From Virgibacillus sp. SK37 (GTDB lineage Bacteria; Bacillota; Bacilli; Bacillales; Amphibacillaceae), in NCBI RefSeq assembly GCF_000725285.1, contig NZ_CP007161.1, forward strand, positions 1,473,911-1,537,910: a stretch of 64,000 bases of DNA, given 5' to 3'. Positions 39,963-49,417 of the stretch are shown one piece after another. The notes below the pieces were generated by a model. That model was given only the letters and a program-made list of their open reading frames with translations. It ran no database searches and was not told the origin of the DNA. How positions within the stretch are numbered: position 1 is the stretch's first letter; the number at the start of each line of letters is the position of its first letter. The translations under genes were made by a program, and so were the position numbers.

Positions 39963-40817
39963 ATGGAGAAACTTCAAGTTGGAAGAGCAAAGTTGACTTG
40001 GCTGCGTGGTGGTGTTAACTTTCTCGACGGCGGGGCCATGTTCGGTGTTGTGCCAAAAGCACTGTGGAGCAAAAAATATCCTCATAATGAAAAAAATCAG
40101 ATAGAATTGCGCACCGATCCTATTTTGTTGCAGCTAGATAATAAAAATTATCTAATTGATACTGGTATGGGCAATAATAAACTGAACGAGAAGCAATTAC
40201 GTAATTTCGGAGTACTGGAAGAATCCCATTTAGAAAGCTCCTTAGCAAACCTAGGACTAACTGTGGATGATATTGATGCTGTGTTTATGACACATTTACA
40301 TTTTGATCATGCTTGTGGTCTAACAAAGCCAGAAGGTGATGCATACGTATCTGTCTTTAAAAATGCAACTATTTATACCTCTGCAGTAGAATGGAATGAA
40401 ATGCGAAACCCTAATATTCGTTCGGTGAATACCTATTGGAAAATGAATTGGGAACCTATCGTAGATCAAGTAGAGACATTTGATGCAGAATTGGAAATCA
40501 CTAAAGGGTTAAAGATGGTACATACCGGAGGGCACAGTGATGGTCATTGTATTCTAACTTTTACAGATGGCGAAGAACAATTCATCCATATGGCCGATTT
40601 AATGCCAACACATGGTCACCAAAACAAATTATGGGCACTTGCTTATGATGACTATCCGGTTACTTCTGTTCATGAAAAAGAAAAATGGATGAACAAGGGG
40701 TATAAAAATGAAGCATGGTACACGTTCTACCATGATGCATATTACCGTGCTATCAAGTTTAATCATGATGGAAACAAGGTAGATGAGGTAGAACGGAAAA
40801 GGTATGAATATAACTAA
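39963..40817 (+). CDS. ytnP: YtnP quorum-quenching lactonase (metallo-beta-lactamase fold)
   Basis: A 284-residue metallo-beta-lactamase-fold hydrolase. [11 protein letters not shown] is the HxHxDH metal motif (~104-114), [10 protein letters not shown] contributes the next His, and [10 protein letters not shown] supplies the bridging Asp and a further His. YtnP of Bacillus hydrolyses N-acyl-homoserine lactones in vitro. The ATG follows GGGAGGTAGAGAA. It has its own terminator. Native substrate here is inferred only. Confidence 0.9.
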   Translation: MEKLQVGRAKLTWLRGGVNFLDGGAMFGVVPKALWSKKYPHNEKNQIELRTDPILLQLDNKNYLIDTGMGNNKLNEKQLRNFGVLEESHLESSLANLGLTVDDIDAVFMTHLHFDHACGLTKPEGDAYVSVFKNATIYTSAVEWNEMRNPNIRSVNTYWKMNWEPIVDQVETFDAELEITKGLKMVHTGGHSDGHCILTFTDGEEQFIHMADLMPTHGHQNKLWALAYDDYPVTSVHEKEKWMNKGYKNEAWYTFYHDAYYRAIKFNHDGNKVDEVERKRYEYN

Positions 40818-40818
40818 G

Positions 40819-40849
40819 AAAACGCATGGAGACTGACTCCATGCGTTTT
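40819..40849. terminator. Bidirectional terminator
   Basis: A 13-bp perfect stem (AAAACGCATGGAG and its complement, loop ACTGA) sits between convergent ytnP and ytzB, with A/T runs at both ends. Confidence 0.88.
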
Positions 40850-40856
40850 GTATCAT

Positions 40857-41171
40857 TTATGCAGTTTGAATCGTGTCAATTACAGTTCCGGTTTCCACAT
40901 CTACATAAAACTCGTATTGTATGTTTTCCCCATCAATGTTTCGGGTTACCCCACCACGATAAGCATTATACATTAATCCATTTCTTTCTACTTCTTCTGG
41001 CTTCATATAGATCCAGGAGCCACTTATAGGTCCATTTTTCTTAAATGTTTCCTTTGCTTTTTTTAAAGCCTTTTCGGGAGTGATCTTTTGGTAATTATCC
41101 AGCTGCTGTTTTGCTACATACCCAACTGCAACACCCACACCAGCTGCAAGAACTGCTTTTTTTACATTCAT
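40857..41171 (-). CDS. ytzB: YtzB, PepSY-domain small protein
   Basis: A 104-residue protein. An N-terminal hydrophobic segment (KKAVLAAGVGVAVGYVAKQ) acts as signal or membrane anchor, followed by a PepSY domain: ITPEKALKKAKETFKKNG, later YEFYVDVETGTVIDTIQTA. PepSY domains are thought to inhibit or chaperone proteases or bind in the cell envelope. Start at 41171 because GAGGTGAC precedes it; GTG at 41180 is within the ribosome site. Order ytnP-ytzB-ytoP matches B. subtilis. Confidence 0.85.
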   Translation of the reverse strand: MNVKKAVLAAGVGVAVGYVAKQQLDNYQKITPEKALKKAKETFKKNGPISGSWIYMKPEEVERNGLMYNAYRGGVTRNIDGENIQYEFYVDVETGTVIDTIQTA

Positions 41172-41348
41172 ACTTGTCACCTCTTGCTATATATTTTTGA
41201 TACAAGATTCTTATAGTAGCGCTTATTTTAGTATAACGCATCATTGATAAAATAGAAAATAATATACTAATATGAGCGAATAGTGGAAAAAGCAAAAAGT
41301 TTTCCGTTATACTTAAATTAGTACATAGTATATCCAGGAGGGAAACGC

Positions 41349-42413
41349 ATGAATAATGAAACGATGGACCTTTTTAAAAATTTAACAGAATTACAAGGAG
41401 CACCAGGAAACGAACACCGTGTGAGATCTTTTATGAAGAAAGAATTGGAAAGGTATGCTGATTCCGTAATTCAGGATAACCTTGGTGGAGTATTTGGTGT
41501 TCGTGATGGCCAGGGACCAAGAGTAATGGTCGCAGGTCACATGGATGAAGTAGGTTTTATGGTTACACAGATAACGAAAAATGGGATGATTCGTTTTCAG
41601 ACGCTCGGTGGTTGGTGGAGTCAGGTACTGCTTGCACAGCGAGTACAGATTATGACAGAAGCAGGCCCGGTAATTGGTGTAATTGGTTCCATACCACCAC
41701 ATAACTTAACAGAAGAACAACGGAAAAAGCCTATGGAAATGAAAAACATGCTTATCGATATCGGTGCAGATGATAAAGAAGATGCAGAACGGATAGGTAT
41801 TCGACCAGGTCAATCAATCTTACCTGTAACACCTTTTACTCCAATGTCCAATGAGAAAAAAATCCTTGCCAAAGCGTGGGATAATCGCTATGGATGCGGT
41901 TTGGCTATAGAACTGCTAAAAGAATTACAAGGGGTAACACTCCCAAACAAGCTATACTCAGGTGCTACGGTGCAGGAAGAAGTAGGGCTTCGTGGTGCGC
42001 AGGTAGCTGCAAATATGATTAATCCTGACATATTTTATGCGTTGGATGCCTCTCCTGCAAACGATGCCTCTGGGGATAAGGAAGCATTTGGACAATTGGG
42101 AAAGGGTGCATTGCTTCGTATCTTTGACCGCTCAATGATTACGCATCGTGGAATGAAAGAGTTTATTCTGGACACAGCTGAATCAAACAATATACCATAT
42201 CAATATTTCATATCTCAAGGAGGTACAGACGCAGGTCGTGTACACTTGGCAAATGATGGAGTTCCCTCTGCAGTTGTAGGAATCTGTTCACGATACATCC
42301 ATACACATGCTTCCATCATTCACGTGGATGATTATGCTGCCGCAAAAGAATTAATTATTAAGCTAGTAAAAGAAACAGACCAAAATACGGTAGATCAAAT
42401 TCGCAAAAAGTAA
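41349..42413 (+). CDS. ytoP: YtoP, M42-family aminopeptidase
   Basis: A 354-residue M42 (glutamyl aminopeptidase/PepA-tetrahedral) metallo-aminopeptidase. [14 protein letters not shown] carries the first His and Asp, [11 protein letters not shown] the bridging Asp, [16 protein letters not shown] the catalytic and metal-binding Glu pair, [10 protein letters not shown] an Asp ligand, and [15 protein letters not shown] the last His. These enzymes assemble into large hollow particles that trim peptides. ATG follows CAGGAGGGAAACGC. All active-site residues are present. Confidence 0.92.
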   Translation: MNNETMDLFKNLTELQGAPGNEHRVRSFMKKELERYADSVIQDNLGGVFGVRDGQGPRVMVAGHMDEVGFMVTQITKNGMIRFQTLGGWWSQVLLAQRVQIMTEAGPVIGVIGSIPPHNLTEEQRKKPMEMKNMLIDIGADDKEDAERIGIRPGQSILPVTPFTPMSNEKKILAKAWDNRYGCGLAIELLKELQGVTLPNKLYSGATVQEEVGLRGAQVAANMINPDIFYALDASPANDASGDKEAFGQLGKGALLRIFDRSMITHRGMKEFILDTAESNNIPYQYFISQGGTDAGRVHLANDGVPSAVVGICSRYIHTHASIIHVDDYAAAKELIIKLVKETDQNTVDQIRKK

Positions 42414-42503
42414 TTTATGTGGAGATGCAATCGAGGTAAGCCTGTTATATCTTAACTGTTATGAGTGCCTTGATAAGAACAAACCTAAGAAGGATGATAC
42501 TGG

Positions 42504-43010
42504 ATGGATATTTTAATTGGTTCAAAAAATCCCACAAAGGTGGATGCAGTTAAGAAGGTATTTCCAAATGTTGACGTAAAAGCTGTAAATGTTCCCTCTT
42601 TAGTTTCCGAGCAGCCTTTTTCTGATGAAGAAACAAGAGAAGGGGCAATTAACCGTGCGAAAAATTGTCTCACTGATCATTCGGGTGCATTAAGTATAGG
42701 GCTCGAAGGTGGAGTTATGTATGTAGATGGACAATTGTTTTTATGCAATTGGGGTGCATTAATTACTGCAGAAGGAAAAACCCATACGGCAAGTGGAGCC
42801 AGAATAGCACTTCCTTCTATTATTGATCAACAGTTGAAGCAAGGTGTAGAACTTGGGGTAATAATGGATGAATATGCTAAGAAGCAGGGAGTCCGTAATA
42901 AGGAAGGTGCCATTGGCATATTTACGAATGAGCTAGTTTCACGTCAATCGATGTTTGAGCATGTGGTAATGCTCTTAAAAGGTCAATGGGAATATAACCA
43001 AAATCATTAA
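42504..43010 (+). CDS. DUF84-family inosine/xanthosine triphosphatase (YjjX-like)
   Basis: A 168-residue NTP pyrophosphatase-fold enzyme. ILIGSKNPTKVDAVKKVF at the N-terminus binds the nucleotide, SEQPFSDEETREGAINRA is the DUF84 signature, and SIGLEGGVMY the next conserved block. The family removes non-canonical purine nucleotides such as ITP and XTP, limiting mutation. ATG at 42504 follows AAGAAGGATGATA. A terminator and the TnpB element follow. Confidence 0.85.
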   Translation: MDILIGSKNPTKVDAVKKVFPNVDVKAVNVPSLVSEQPFSDEETREGAINRAKNCLTDHSGALSIGLEGGVMYVDGQLFLCNWGALITAEGKTHTASGARIALPSIIDQQLKQGVELGVIMDEYAKKQGVRNKEGAIGIFTNELVSRQSMFEHVVMLLKGQWEYNQNH

Positions 43011-43038
43011 AAGCAGCGGAAGGTCCGCTGCTTTTTTG
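43009..43038 (+). terminator. Rho-independent terminator
   Basis: A 12-bp perfect stem (AAAAGCAGCGGA and its complement), a 3-base loop and six T's close the DUF84 gene just before the mobile element. Confidence 0.9.
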
Positions 43039-43126
43039 CTTTTTATTCAAAAATAGGCGAGAATACTCCCATCCTCAAGGAACGTGAAGGGCGCAGCCCA
43101 GTGAGTAGGTGGGAGATGAATCGCCT

Positions 43127-43164
43127 TCGGACAAGGGGCAGCGTATGCTGCCTCAATTGTCCGA
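43127..43164 (+). other. Second hairpin upstream of tnpB
   Basis: TCGGACAA (43127-43134) pairs with TTGTCCGA (43157-43164), and GGCAGC with GCTGCC inside, loop GTAT. A TATAAT-like sequence (TTATAATGG, ~43194) follows, so the hairpin lies before the likely tnpB promoter. Confidence 0.6.
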
Positions 43165-43225
43165 CATCTCCTACCAACCAATAAGATAGTGTGTTATAAT
43201 GGGAACATATATTCTTATTAGGGAG

Positions 43226-44380
43226 GTGGGCGCTGTACATAAAGCGTATAAATTCCGTATCTATCCGAATCATCAACAGGAGATACTGATTGCCAAAACA
43301 CTTGGCTGTAGTCGATTTGTGTTCAACCATTTCCTTGAGGAATGGAACACAACCTATGAAAAAACGGGTACAGGCCTTACCTATAGCCTTTGTTCCAAAG
43401 CACTTACCGTCCTAAAGAAAGAATTCATCTGGCTGAAGGAAGTGGATTCCATTTCCCTGCAATCCGCATTGAAGAACCTAGCGGATGCTTATGATCGCTT
43501 CTTTCGTAAACAGAATGACCGGCCACGCTTTAAATCGAAAAACAATCCAGTCCAGTCCTATGTCACCCGGCATACAAACGGTAATATTGCGATTGTTGGC
43601 AACCATGTGAAGCTCCCGAAACTTGGACTTGTCCGTTTTGCAAAAAGCCGTGAAGTTGAAGGCCGTATCTTAAATGCGACCGTTCTCCGCAACCCTTCCG
43701 GTAAATACTTTGTCTCCATTCTGGTGGAAACGAATGTGTCGGAACTGCCGAAAACAGGATCTGCGGTCGGCATCGATGTTGGTCTGAAGGAATTTGCCGT
43801 TCTTTCAGACGGAACCCGTCATGAAAATCCACGGCATGTACGCAAACTGGAGAAGAAGCTGGCCAAGGCGCAACGGATCCTGTCCAGAAGACGTAAAGGT
43901 GCTCTCCGCCGCAAATGCAAACTTGCAGAGGCTCACAATTACCAGAAACAGCGCCGAAAAGTCGCTCGCCTGCACGAGCAAATCATGAATAAACGCAACG
44001 ATTACCTGCATAAACTCTCCACCGAAATTGTCAAAAACCACGACATCATCGGAATTGAGGATTTGCAGGTGAAAGATATGCTGCAAAATAGACAGCTTTC
44101 AAAGGTAATCAGTGAAGCAAGCTGGTCGACTTTTCGTACGATGCTGGAATACAAGGCCGAATGGTACGGAAAGCAGGTTGTCGTTGTTTCAAAGACATTC
44201 CCAAGCAGCCAATTATGCTCCAACTGTGGTCATCAGCATAAGGACGTCAAAAACCTTGCCTTGCGTAAATGGGACTGTCCTTCTTGCCAAACGCATCATG
44301 ACCGGGACTTGAACGCGGCACAAAATCTGAAAGACGAGGCACTCCGCCTCTTAACCGCAGGAACTGTGGAGATCGCCTAA
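43226..44380 (+). CDS. tnpB: TnpB, RNA-guided nuclease of IS605-type element
   Basis: The OrfB/TnpB protein, about 385 residues. The RuvC active site is complete: [15 protein letters not shown] (Asp), [15 protein letters not shown] (Glu), and [18 protein letters not shown] (Asp), plus a four-cysteine zinc finger [10 protein letters not shown]...CPSC. Such proteins are RNA-guided DNA nucleases that help the element persist. The start is uncertain: normal proteins begin at the [10 protein letters not shown] block, but here the codon in the right place after AGGGAGGTGGG is GTA (43235). GTG at 43226 overlaps the ribosome site, and an ATG at 43199 coincides with the promoter. I give the GTG. Confidence 0.88.
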   Translation: MGAVHKAYKFRIYPNHQQEILIAKTLGCSRFVFNHFLEEWNTTYEKTGTGLTYSLCSKALTVLKKEFIWLKEVDSISLQSALKNLADAYDRFFRKQNDRPRFKSKNNPVQSYVTRHTNGNIAIVGNHVKLPKLGLVRFAKSREVEGRILNATVLRNPSGKYFVSILVETNVSELPKTGSAVGIDVGLKEFAVLSDGTRHENPRHVRKLEKKLAKAQRILSRRRKGALRRKCKLAEAHNYQKQRRKVARLHEQIMNKRNDYLHKLSTEIVKNHDIIGIEDLQVKDMLQNRQLSKVISEASWSTFRTMLEYKAEWYGKQVVVVSKTFPSSQLCSNCGHQHKDVKNLALRKWDCPSCQTHHDRDLNAAQNLKDEALRLLTAGTVEIA

Positions 44381-44465
44381 TCAAGTAGAGACCGTTGGGT
44401 TTCTGTACTTAAGAATCCCCCACTTCAATTTGACCGCGAGGTTAAATAAGTGGTGGGTAGTTCAA
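44381..44465 (+). ncRNA. Predicted omega-RNA (guide RNA) 3' end of the tnpB element
   Basis: In IS605-type elements the guide RNA comes from the end of tnpB and the right end, with the guide taken from flanking DNA. Here the right-end hairpin at 44417-44457 and the TTCAA end fit this, and the guide would begin TCAAAGATATAGC, which lies in ytoQ. The 5' end is not visible from sequence and may lie within tnpB. Confidence 0.55.
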
Positions 44466-44902
44466 TCAAAGATATAGCTTAGAACATCTAAAGCTTGGTC
44501 GATAGTTTCGACAGTCACTGTGGCCTTGTTAGACAACTCCTTCAAAGGGTGAATAAGTTCTTCAGGTCTAACAATAATTGTTGGTTTGTTCATTGTAATA
44601 GCTGTACTTGCATCCATTGCTGTATTCCATTGTTTGTACTTCTCACCAAATAAAGCAATTACGATATCGGACTTTTGCATTAGTACTTGAGTCCGCAGAT
44701 TATTAATGCTTGAAGCAGCATCATCACGATACAGTTTTCCAGGTTGCTCACCTAGAATGGCCTCCCCAATATCATCTGAACGATCATGATTTGTTTGTGG
44801 TGCAACAAATTCTATCGGTAGACCTTTTTCATTTGCTTTCTGTGTTACCTTGTCTCTCCAATCATCGTGAATTTGACCAGCTAAATAAACGGTTAATTCC
44901 AT
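44462..44902 (-). CDS. ytoQ: YtoQ family protein; last codon and stop rewritten by the TnpB element
   Basis: A 146-residue protein matching B. subtilis YtoQ (about 148): VYLAGQIHDDWRDKVTQKA, then APQTNHDRSDDIGEAILG and ALFGEKYKQWNTAMDASTAI, a fold related to nucleoside 2-deoxyribosyltransferases. Function unknown. ATG at 44902 follows TGGAGGGATAGT. The frame ends ...SYIFD with a TGA that lies inside the right end of the tnpB element. Joining the flanks without the element gives ...SYIFE then TAA, closer to the B. subtilis end. The protein should still work. Confidence 0.88.
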   Translation of the reverse strand: MELTVYLAGQIHDDWRDKVTQKANEKGLPIEFVAPQTNHDRSDDIGEAILGEQPGKLYRDDAASSINNLRTQVLMQKSDIVIALFGEKYKQWNTAMDASTAITMNKPTIIVRPEELIHPLKELSNKATVTVETIDQALDVLSYIFD

Positions 44903-45079
44903 ACTATCCCTCCAATTAATTCATGATACCTTAATAGTAAACAATATTTAAAAGATTGCCAAGAAAACAGCCATTAGAGAATAATTAATATGTGTGAAAA
45001 ACAGAGTTTGCATTTACTGATTCTTGATATTTGAAAGCTGAAGCTAACAAAGATATGATAATGACAGGAGATGATCAAA

Positions 45080-45397
45080 ATGAAAAAAGCAGAAACTATC
45101 GAGCAATTAAATGAGTGGATAAATAAAGATAAAGTTGTATTATACTTTACGGCAGGATGGTGCCCGGATTGTGTTGTAATTGAACCTGTATTACCGAGAA
45201 TCGAAGAACGATTCCCAGCCTATACGTTTATTAAAGTAGACCGGGATGAATTTATTGCTCTATGCCAGCAGTATGAGGTTTTTGGTATACCAAGTTTTAT
45301 TGCATTTGAAGATGGCAAAGAATTAGGCAGGTTTGTAAGTAAAAACCGAAAGAGTGAAGAAGAAATCGAAACATTTTTAAGTGAGTTGCCTGAGTAG
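45080..45397 (+). CDS. ytpP: YtpP, thioredoxin-like protein
   Basis: A 105-residue thioredoxin-fold protein. VVLYFTAGWCPDCVVIEPVL contains the WCPDC active site (instead of WCGPC), and VFGIPSFIAFEDG provides the cis-proline loop. It is a thiol-disulfide oxidoreductase or bacilliredoxin-like partner in the cytoplasm; B. subtilis YtpP is linked to bacillithiol or thioredoxin systems. The start at 45080 is 9 bases from ACAGGAG; the in-frame ATG at 45071 touches the ribosome site. First gene of a probable ytpP-ytpQ-ytpR operon. Confidence 0.88.
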   Translation: MKKAETIEQLNEWINKDKVVLYFTAGWCPDCVVIEPVLPRIEERFPAYTFIKVDRDEFIALCQQYEVFGIPSFIAFEDGKELGRFVSKNRKSEEEIETFLSELPE

Positions 45398-45428
45398 TTT
45401 ATCGTTAATAGAAAAAGGAGGAAAGGTT

Positions 45429-46232
45429 ATGAAAATGACATCTTTAAAATTAAAAAAAATACTTGATGATAGATTGGCAAGCGAACATTATCGTACCAGC
45501 TATAATCGAGATAAAGATACATTTCGAATTGAGTGGAAGGAGAACAGAAAGGGTATTACTATTACGCTACCTAATGTTGTAGCAAAATATAATACACGAG
45601 GAGAAGCTGCAATTGAAGAACTTGTGGATCATATTAATGAAGCGCTAAGGATTATGAATGAAGAGCATCAATTGACAGGAATGGAAAAACAAATTTTCCC
45701 TGTTATACGAGCAACCTCATTTCCAACCACAACCAAGTCTGAAGTAAATCTGGTTTATAAAGAGCATACGGCTGAGACGAGAATTTATTATGCGCTTGAT
45801 TTGGGGAAATCCTATCGCTTAATTGATGAAGAATTATTAGAAAAAGAAGGTTGGAACAGAGATAGAATTGATGAGATTGCTTCCTTCAATTTACGTTCCT
45901 TGGATACGGAACATAAAATGGATCGAGTAGCTGACAATTATTTTTATTTCTTTGCCAAACAGGATGGTTATGACGCGAGTCGTATACTTAATGAAGCGTT
46001 ATTAGAAGAAATGAAAGCAAACAGTACAGGAGAATTAGCTATCGCAGTCCCACATCAGGATGTGTTAATAATAGCTGACATACAGAATAAAACAGGGTAT
46101 GATATATTAGCACAAATGACAATGAAGTTTTTTGCCGAAGGGCGTATCCCGATCACTTCGTTGCCATTCATTTATGAAAATAAAGAATTAGAACCGATTT
46201 TCATTCTTGCAAAAAACAAACCCGAAAAGTAA
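45429..46232 (+). CDS. ytpQ: YtpQ, DUF1444 protein
   Basis: A 267-residue DUF1444 protein, conserved in Bacillales in this exact place, function unknown. Typical runs: [18 protein letters not shown] at the start, [20 protein letters not shown] in the middle, and [20 protein letters not shown] near the end. No signal or membrane segment, so cytoplasmic. Start at ATG 45429 after AAAGGAGGAAAGG. The frame ends 17 bases before ytpR, so it is in the same operon. Confidence 0.85.
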   Translation: MKMTSLKLKKILDDRLASEHYRTSYNRDKDTFRIEWKENRKGITITLPNVVAKYNTRGEAAIEELVDHINEALRIMNEEHQLTGMEKQIFPVIRATSFPTTTKSEVNLVYKEHTAETRIYYALDLGKSYRLIDEELLEKEGWNRDRIDEIASFNLRSLDTEHKMDRVADNYFYFFAKQDGYDASRILNEALLEEMKANSTGELAIAVPHQDVLIIADIQNKTGYDILAQMTMKFFAEGRIPITSLPFIYENKELEPIFILAKNKPEK

Positions 46233-46248
46233 AGAAAGGATGACAGAA

Positions 46249-46857
46249 ATGGATGTATTTTATAACCCTAAAGGTGTAGGTGATGTTTTATTAATCCCGA
46301 TAGAAGATGGCGATCGTTATGAACGCTCTTACACTAGACATGGAGATATTGTTCGTATCACTAATAAAGAAGATAAGGTTTTGGGATATAATATTTTTCA
46401 GGCTTCCAGTCATTTTGCCCTTAATCAAACTGGAAAAATTCAATTAACTGACAATCTGCTTCAAGAAATCAAAGAGCAATTTAAGCAAAATAACATAAAT
46501 GACCCTTTAGACTTCGATCTTAGTCCAAAATTCGTAGTAGGCCATGTCATTAGCAAGGAAGCACATGAAAATGCGGATAAACTGAGTGTTTGTCAAGTAG
46601 ATGTAGGGGAGGAAACATTGCAAATTGTATGTGGAGCACCGAATGTGGATGTAGAGCAAAAAGTAGTTGTAGCAAAGGTAGGAGCAACTATGCCAAGCGG
46701 ATTGAAAATTAAACCGACAGAATTAAGAGGGGTACCTTCGAATGGTATGATATGTTCGCAAAAAGAATTAGGTATGCCAAATGCCCCTAAAGAGAAAGGA
46801 ATTTATGTCCTGGATGACAATTATGATGTCGGGAAAGAATTCTCTTTAACAACCTAA
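46249..46857 (+). CDS. ytpR: YtpR, tRNA-binding-domain protein
   Basis: A 202-residue protein with a C-terminal tRNA-binding (EMAP/CsaA-like) domain: [37 protein letters not shown] and [16 protein letters not shown]. The same module occurs in the PheT subunit; YtpR stands alone and is conserved in Bacillales. It likely binds tRNA, partner unknown. The ATG at 46249 follows AAAGAAAGGATGACAG and yields the family's normal length. Confidence 0.88.
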   Translation: MDVFYNPKGVGDVLLIPIEDGDRYERSYTRHGDIVRITNKEDKVLGYNIFQASSHFALNQTGKIQLTDNLLQEIKEQFKQNNINDPLDFDLSPKFVVGHVISKEAHENADKLSVCQVDVGEETLQIVCGAPNVDVEQKVVVAKVGATMPSGLKIKPTELRGVPSNGMICSQKELGMPNAPKEKGIYVLDDNYDVGKEFSLTT

Positions 46858-46963
46858 GTACTTCGGGTTGTTTTTCTTTTGTTCTTTCTATTTTCTAACC
46901 AAATTTGGCCCAAAAACTGCTAAAATAGGAGAAAAGCAATTTATAAATAGAAAAGAGAAATGA

Positions 46964-49321
46964 GTGAATGATATGTGGCAACGATGGAAAGACAAAATAA
47001 AATCATTTTTTACAGAAGAAATAGAAGAGCAAGAGTATATAGAAGAACAAAAATATGCTGTGAATAATTCTAAACATCAACATCAACCAGAAGCTAGAAT
47101 GGTTTATCAGTATCCTGAAAGGAAATCTTTTCGTTTTCCAGTGATACCAGATGAATCAAAGAATATGGAACGAAATGTAGAACCGAATGTTAAACGAAAT
47201 ACAGAAAGAAACATAAATAAGGATAAACAAAAGCCAAAGTCAAATATAGAATCATCAATGCCAAAGAAACAACCTTCTATACAACAAAGGAGAACTGCTG
47301 ACTATGAAAGAAAAAGTCAAAGCTCCACTAGTAGATGGGAGTCGAGGGAAAACGGAAATAAGGTATATAAAAAAGATTCACAACCGTTCACACCGACGGA
47401 GGTCCCTTCCCCAATCTATGGCTTTCAGCCTAGAAAACAAGAAAAAATACTAGAAGATGTACCTGCGTTTCAACGTAAAAAAGAAAAGTTAGCGGAAGAA
47501 ACAAATTTAGTTTCTCTCATGGAGACTAATCAAAACTCGGATACATACAAGGAGAATGACAATCAACCTTCTTCCATCGAACACCAGATGGATCAGCTAC
47601 AAGAACCAAGTCAATTGGAAGAAGATAATTTATTAAGCGATCAAGGTGAAAAAGAAATAGAAGTGGAGGAGAAGGTGGAAACGGTGTTAACATCTGAGCC
47701 GAATATAGAAACGGGAACAGAAACTCCACTAGAAAAGAATGAAGAAAAGGAAACAGTGATTTCTAATCCGATAAGAAACAATTTAAATAAAGAGAAAACA
47801 GAAAACAAGCAGTCAAAGCATGTGCCGTTCAATGTGATGATGACACCTAGGGATAAAAAGAACTTATTCGATAAATATAGGAAAGCACAAGAGTCCCCCC
47901 AAACGATAAAAAAAGAAGTAGCTATTCCGCATCATTTGTTAAATGACCCAGTGGTAAAGAATGAAGAGGATCATATATGGGTACAGCAACAGAAAGAGTT
48001 GTTGGAGCAAACATTAAAGCATTTTAATGTACGTGCTAAGGTAGTTAACGCTACCCAAGGACCGTCTGTTACGCGATTTGAGGTGCAACCTGAGCTCGGT
48101 GTGAAAGTTAGTAAAGTGAAAAACCTAAGTGATGATTTGAAATTAAATATGGCTGCAAAGGATATTCGAATTGAGGCACCAATCCCGGGTAAAAATACAA
48201 TTGGAATAGAGATTCCTAATTTAAAAGCTGAAATGGTGGGACTTCAGAGTATTTTTGACTCAGAAGAATTTAGACAAAGTAATTCCCCATTAACAATTGC
48301 GTTGGGCTTAAGTATTGAAGGGAAACCATTAATTACAAACATTCAAAAAATGCCTCATGGACTGATTGCTGGTGCTACAGGGTCAGGAAAAAGTGTTTGT
48401 ATTAATACAATCCTAATTAGCTTAATATACAAAGCAAGCCATGATGATGTTAAGTTTATGCTTATTGATCCTAAGATGGTTGAATTGGCTCCATATAACG
48501 GGATTCCACACCTAGTTTCTCCAGTAATTACAGATGTTAAAGCTGCTACCGCTGCATTAAAGTGGGCTGTTAGTGAAATGGAAGAACGATATGAAAAATT
48601 CGTGCAAGAAGGCGTTCGAGACATTGAGCGATATAATCAAAAGGTTAAAAAGCAAGGAAGAGTACATGAAAAAATGCCTTATATTGTGATAGTTATTGAC
48701 GAACTGGCGGATCTTATGATGGTTTCCCCACAAGACGTAGAAGATGCGATTAGTCGTATTGCACAAAAGGCCAGAGCCTGCGGAATCCATTTATTGCTAG
48801 CAACGCAACGACCTTCTGTTGATGTAATAACTGGATTAATTAAAGCAAATATTCCTACCAGAATTGCTTTCAGCGTTTCTTCCCAGGTAGATTCAAGAAC
48901 AATCCTTGATGCGAGTGGAGCTGAGAAGTTGCTAGGCAAAGGAGATATGTTGTTTATTGAGAACGGAACGGGGAAGAGCATTCGTCTACAAGGACCATTT
49001 GTATCGGACGATGAGATTGAGCGTGTCACCAATTATGCCAGAAACATTTCCGAGCCTAACTATCTATTTGAACAGGAACAATTATTGGAGCAAGTTACCA
49101 TGGATGAAGAAGAAGATGAATTACTTCAAGAAGCCATAGATTTTATAGTTGAGCATAATAGTGCAAGTACTTCCCTTCTGCAACGACATTTTAAAATAGG
49201 TTACAATCGAGCTGCAAGGCTTATTGATACGCTCGAACATAGAGGCATGATTTCCGGGCAAAATGGGAGTAAACCTAGAGAAGTTTTAATTACAAATGCC
49301 CAGTTGGAGGAAATAAGGTAA
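46964..49321 (+). CDS. sftA: SftA, FtsK-type DNA translocase
   Basis: A 785-residue soluble FtsK/SpoIIIE-family DNA translocase that moves trapped DNA away from the division septum. Residues 1-300 are a low-complexity, acidic linker without membrane helices, which distinguishes SftA from SpoIIIE. The motor follows with GLIAGATGSGKSVCINTI (Walker A, about residue 469) and YIVIVIDELADLMMV (Walker B), and the gamma domain (DFIVEHNSASTSLLQRHFKI) ends the protein, reading DNA polarity. Start is GTG 46964 or ATG 46973; the ribosome site is weak. Confidence 0.93.
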   Translation: MNDMWQRWKDKIKSFFTEEIEEQEYIEEQKYAVNNSKHQHQPEARMVYQYPERKSFRFPVIPDESKNMERNVEPNVKRNTERNINKDKQKPKSNIESSMPKKQPSIQQRRTADYERKSQSSTSRWESRENGNKVYKKDSQPFTPTEVPSPIYGFQPRKQEKILEDVPAFQRKKEKLAEETNLVSLMETNQNSDTYKENDNQPSSIEHQMDQLQEPSQLEEDNLLSDQGEKEIEVEEKVETVLTSEPNIETGTETPLEKNEEKETVISNPIRNNLNKEKTENKQSKHVPFNVMMTPRDKKNLFDKYRKAQESPQTIKKEVAIPHHLLNDPVVKNEEDHIWVQQQKELLEQTLKHFNVRAKVVNATQGPSVTRFEVQPELGVKVSKVKNLSDDLKLNMAAKDIRIEAPIPGKNTIGIEIPNLKAEMVGLQSIFDSEEFRQSNSPLTIALGLSIEGKPLITNIQKMPHGLIAGATGSGKSVCINTILISLIYKASHDDVKFMLIDPKMVELAPYNGIPHLVSPVITDVKAATAALKWAVSEMEERYEKFVQEGVRDIERYNQKVKKQGRVHEKMPYIVIVIDELADLMMVSPQDVEDAISRIAQKARACGIHLLLATQRPSVDVITGLIKANIPTRIAFSVSSQVDSRTILDASGAEKLLGKGDMLFIENGTGKSIRLQGPFVSDDEIERVTNYARNISEPNYLFEQEQLLEQVTMDEEEDELLQEAIDFIVEHNSASTSLLQRHFKIGYNRAARLIDTLEHRGMISGQNGSKPREVLITNAQLEEIR

Positions 49322-49417
49322 TTTTATTAGTAGTATAAGTGGATTACTCTTGTTTCATGATATATTTTTATATATCATTAGAAATGGACAACAATAACCT
49401 GTATAAGGAGAACATAA

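Larger units (their letters stand above)
43047..44465 (+). mobile_element. Solitary tnpB (IS1341-type, IS200/IS605 family) element
   Basis: An element of about 1,420 bp with tnpB but no tnpA, so it depends on a transposase elsewhere. Left boundary: TTTAT (43042-43046), a sequence that serves as the target-adjacent motif for some TnpB proteins. The left end folds as nested arms GGCGA/TCGCC, CTCCCA/TGGGAG and GGGC/GCCC (43056-43125). The right end has a hairpin (CCCCCACTT with AAGTGGTGGG, 44417-44457) and finishes in TTCAA. There are no target duplications, as expected. Removing it rejoins TTTAT with TCAAAG and restores a normal ytoQ end. Confidence 0.8.

Noticed and set aside
43047..43190. The two hairpins before tnpB taken as a HEARO-type RNA
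   Set aside because: HEARO RNAs accompany IscB; this is TnpB, whose guide RNA comes from the 3' end. The left-end fold is better read as the transposition end.
43043..43330. Minus-strand frame over the left end of the tnpB element
   Set aside because: It covers transposon end structure and the tnpB start and has no ribosome site.
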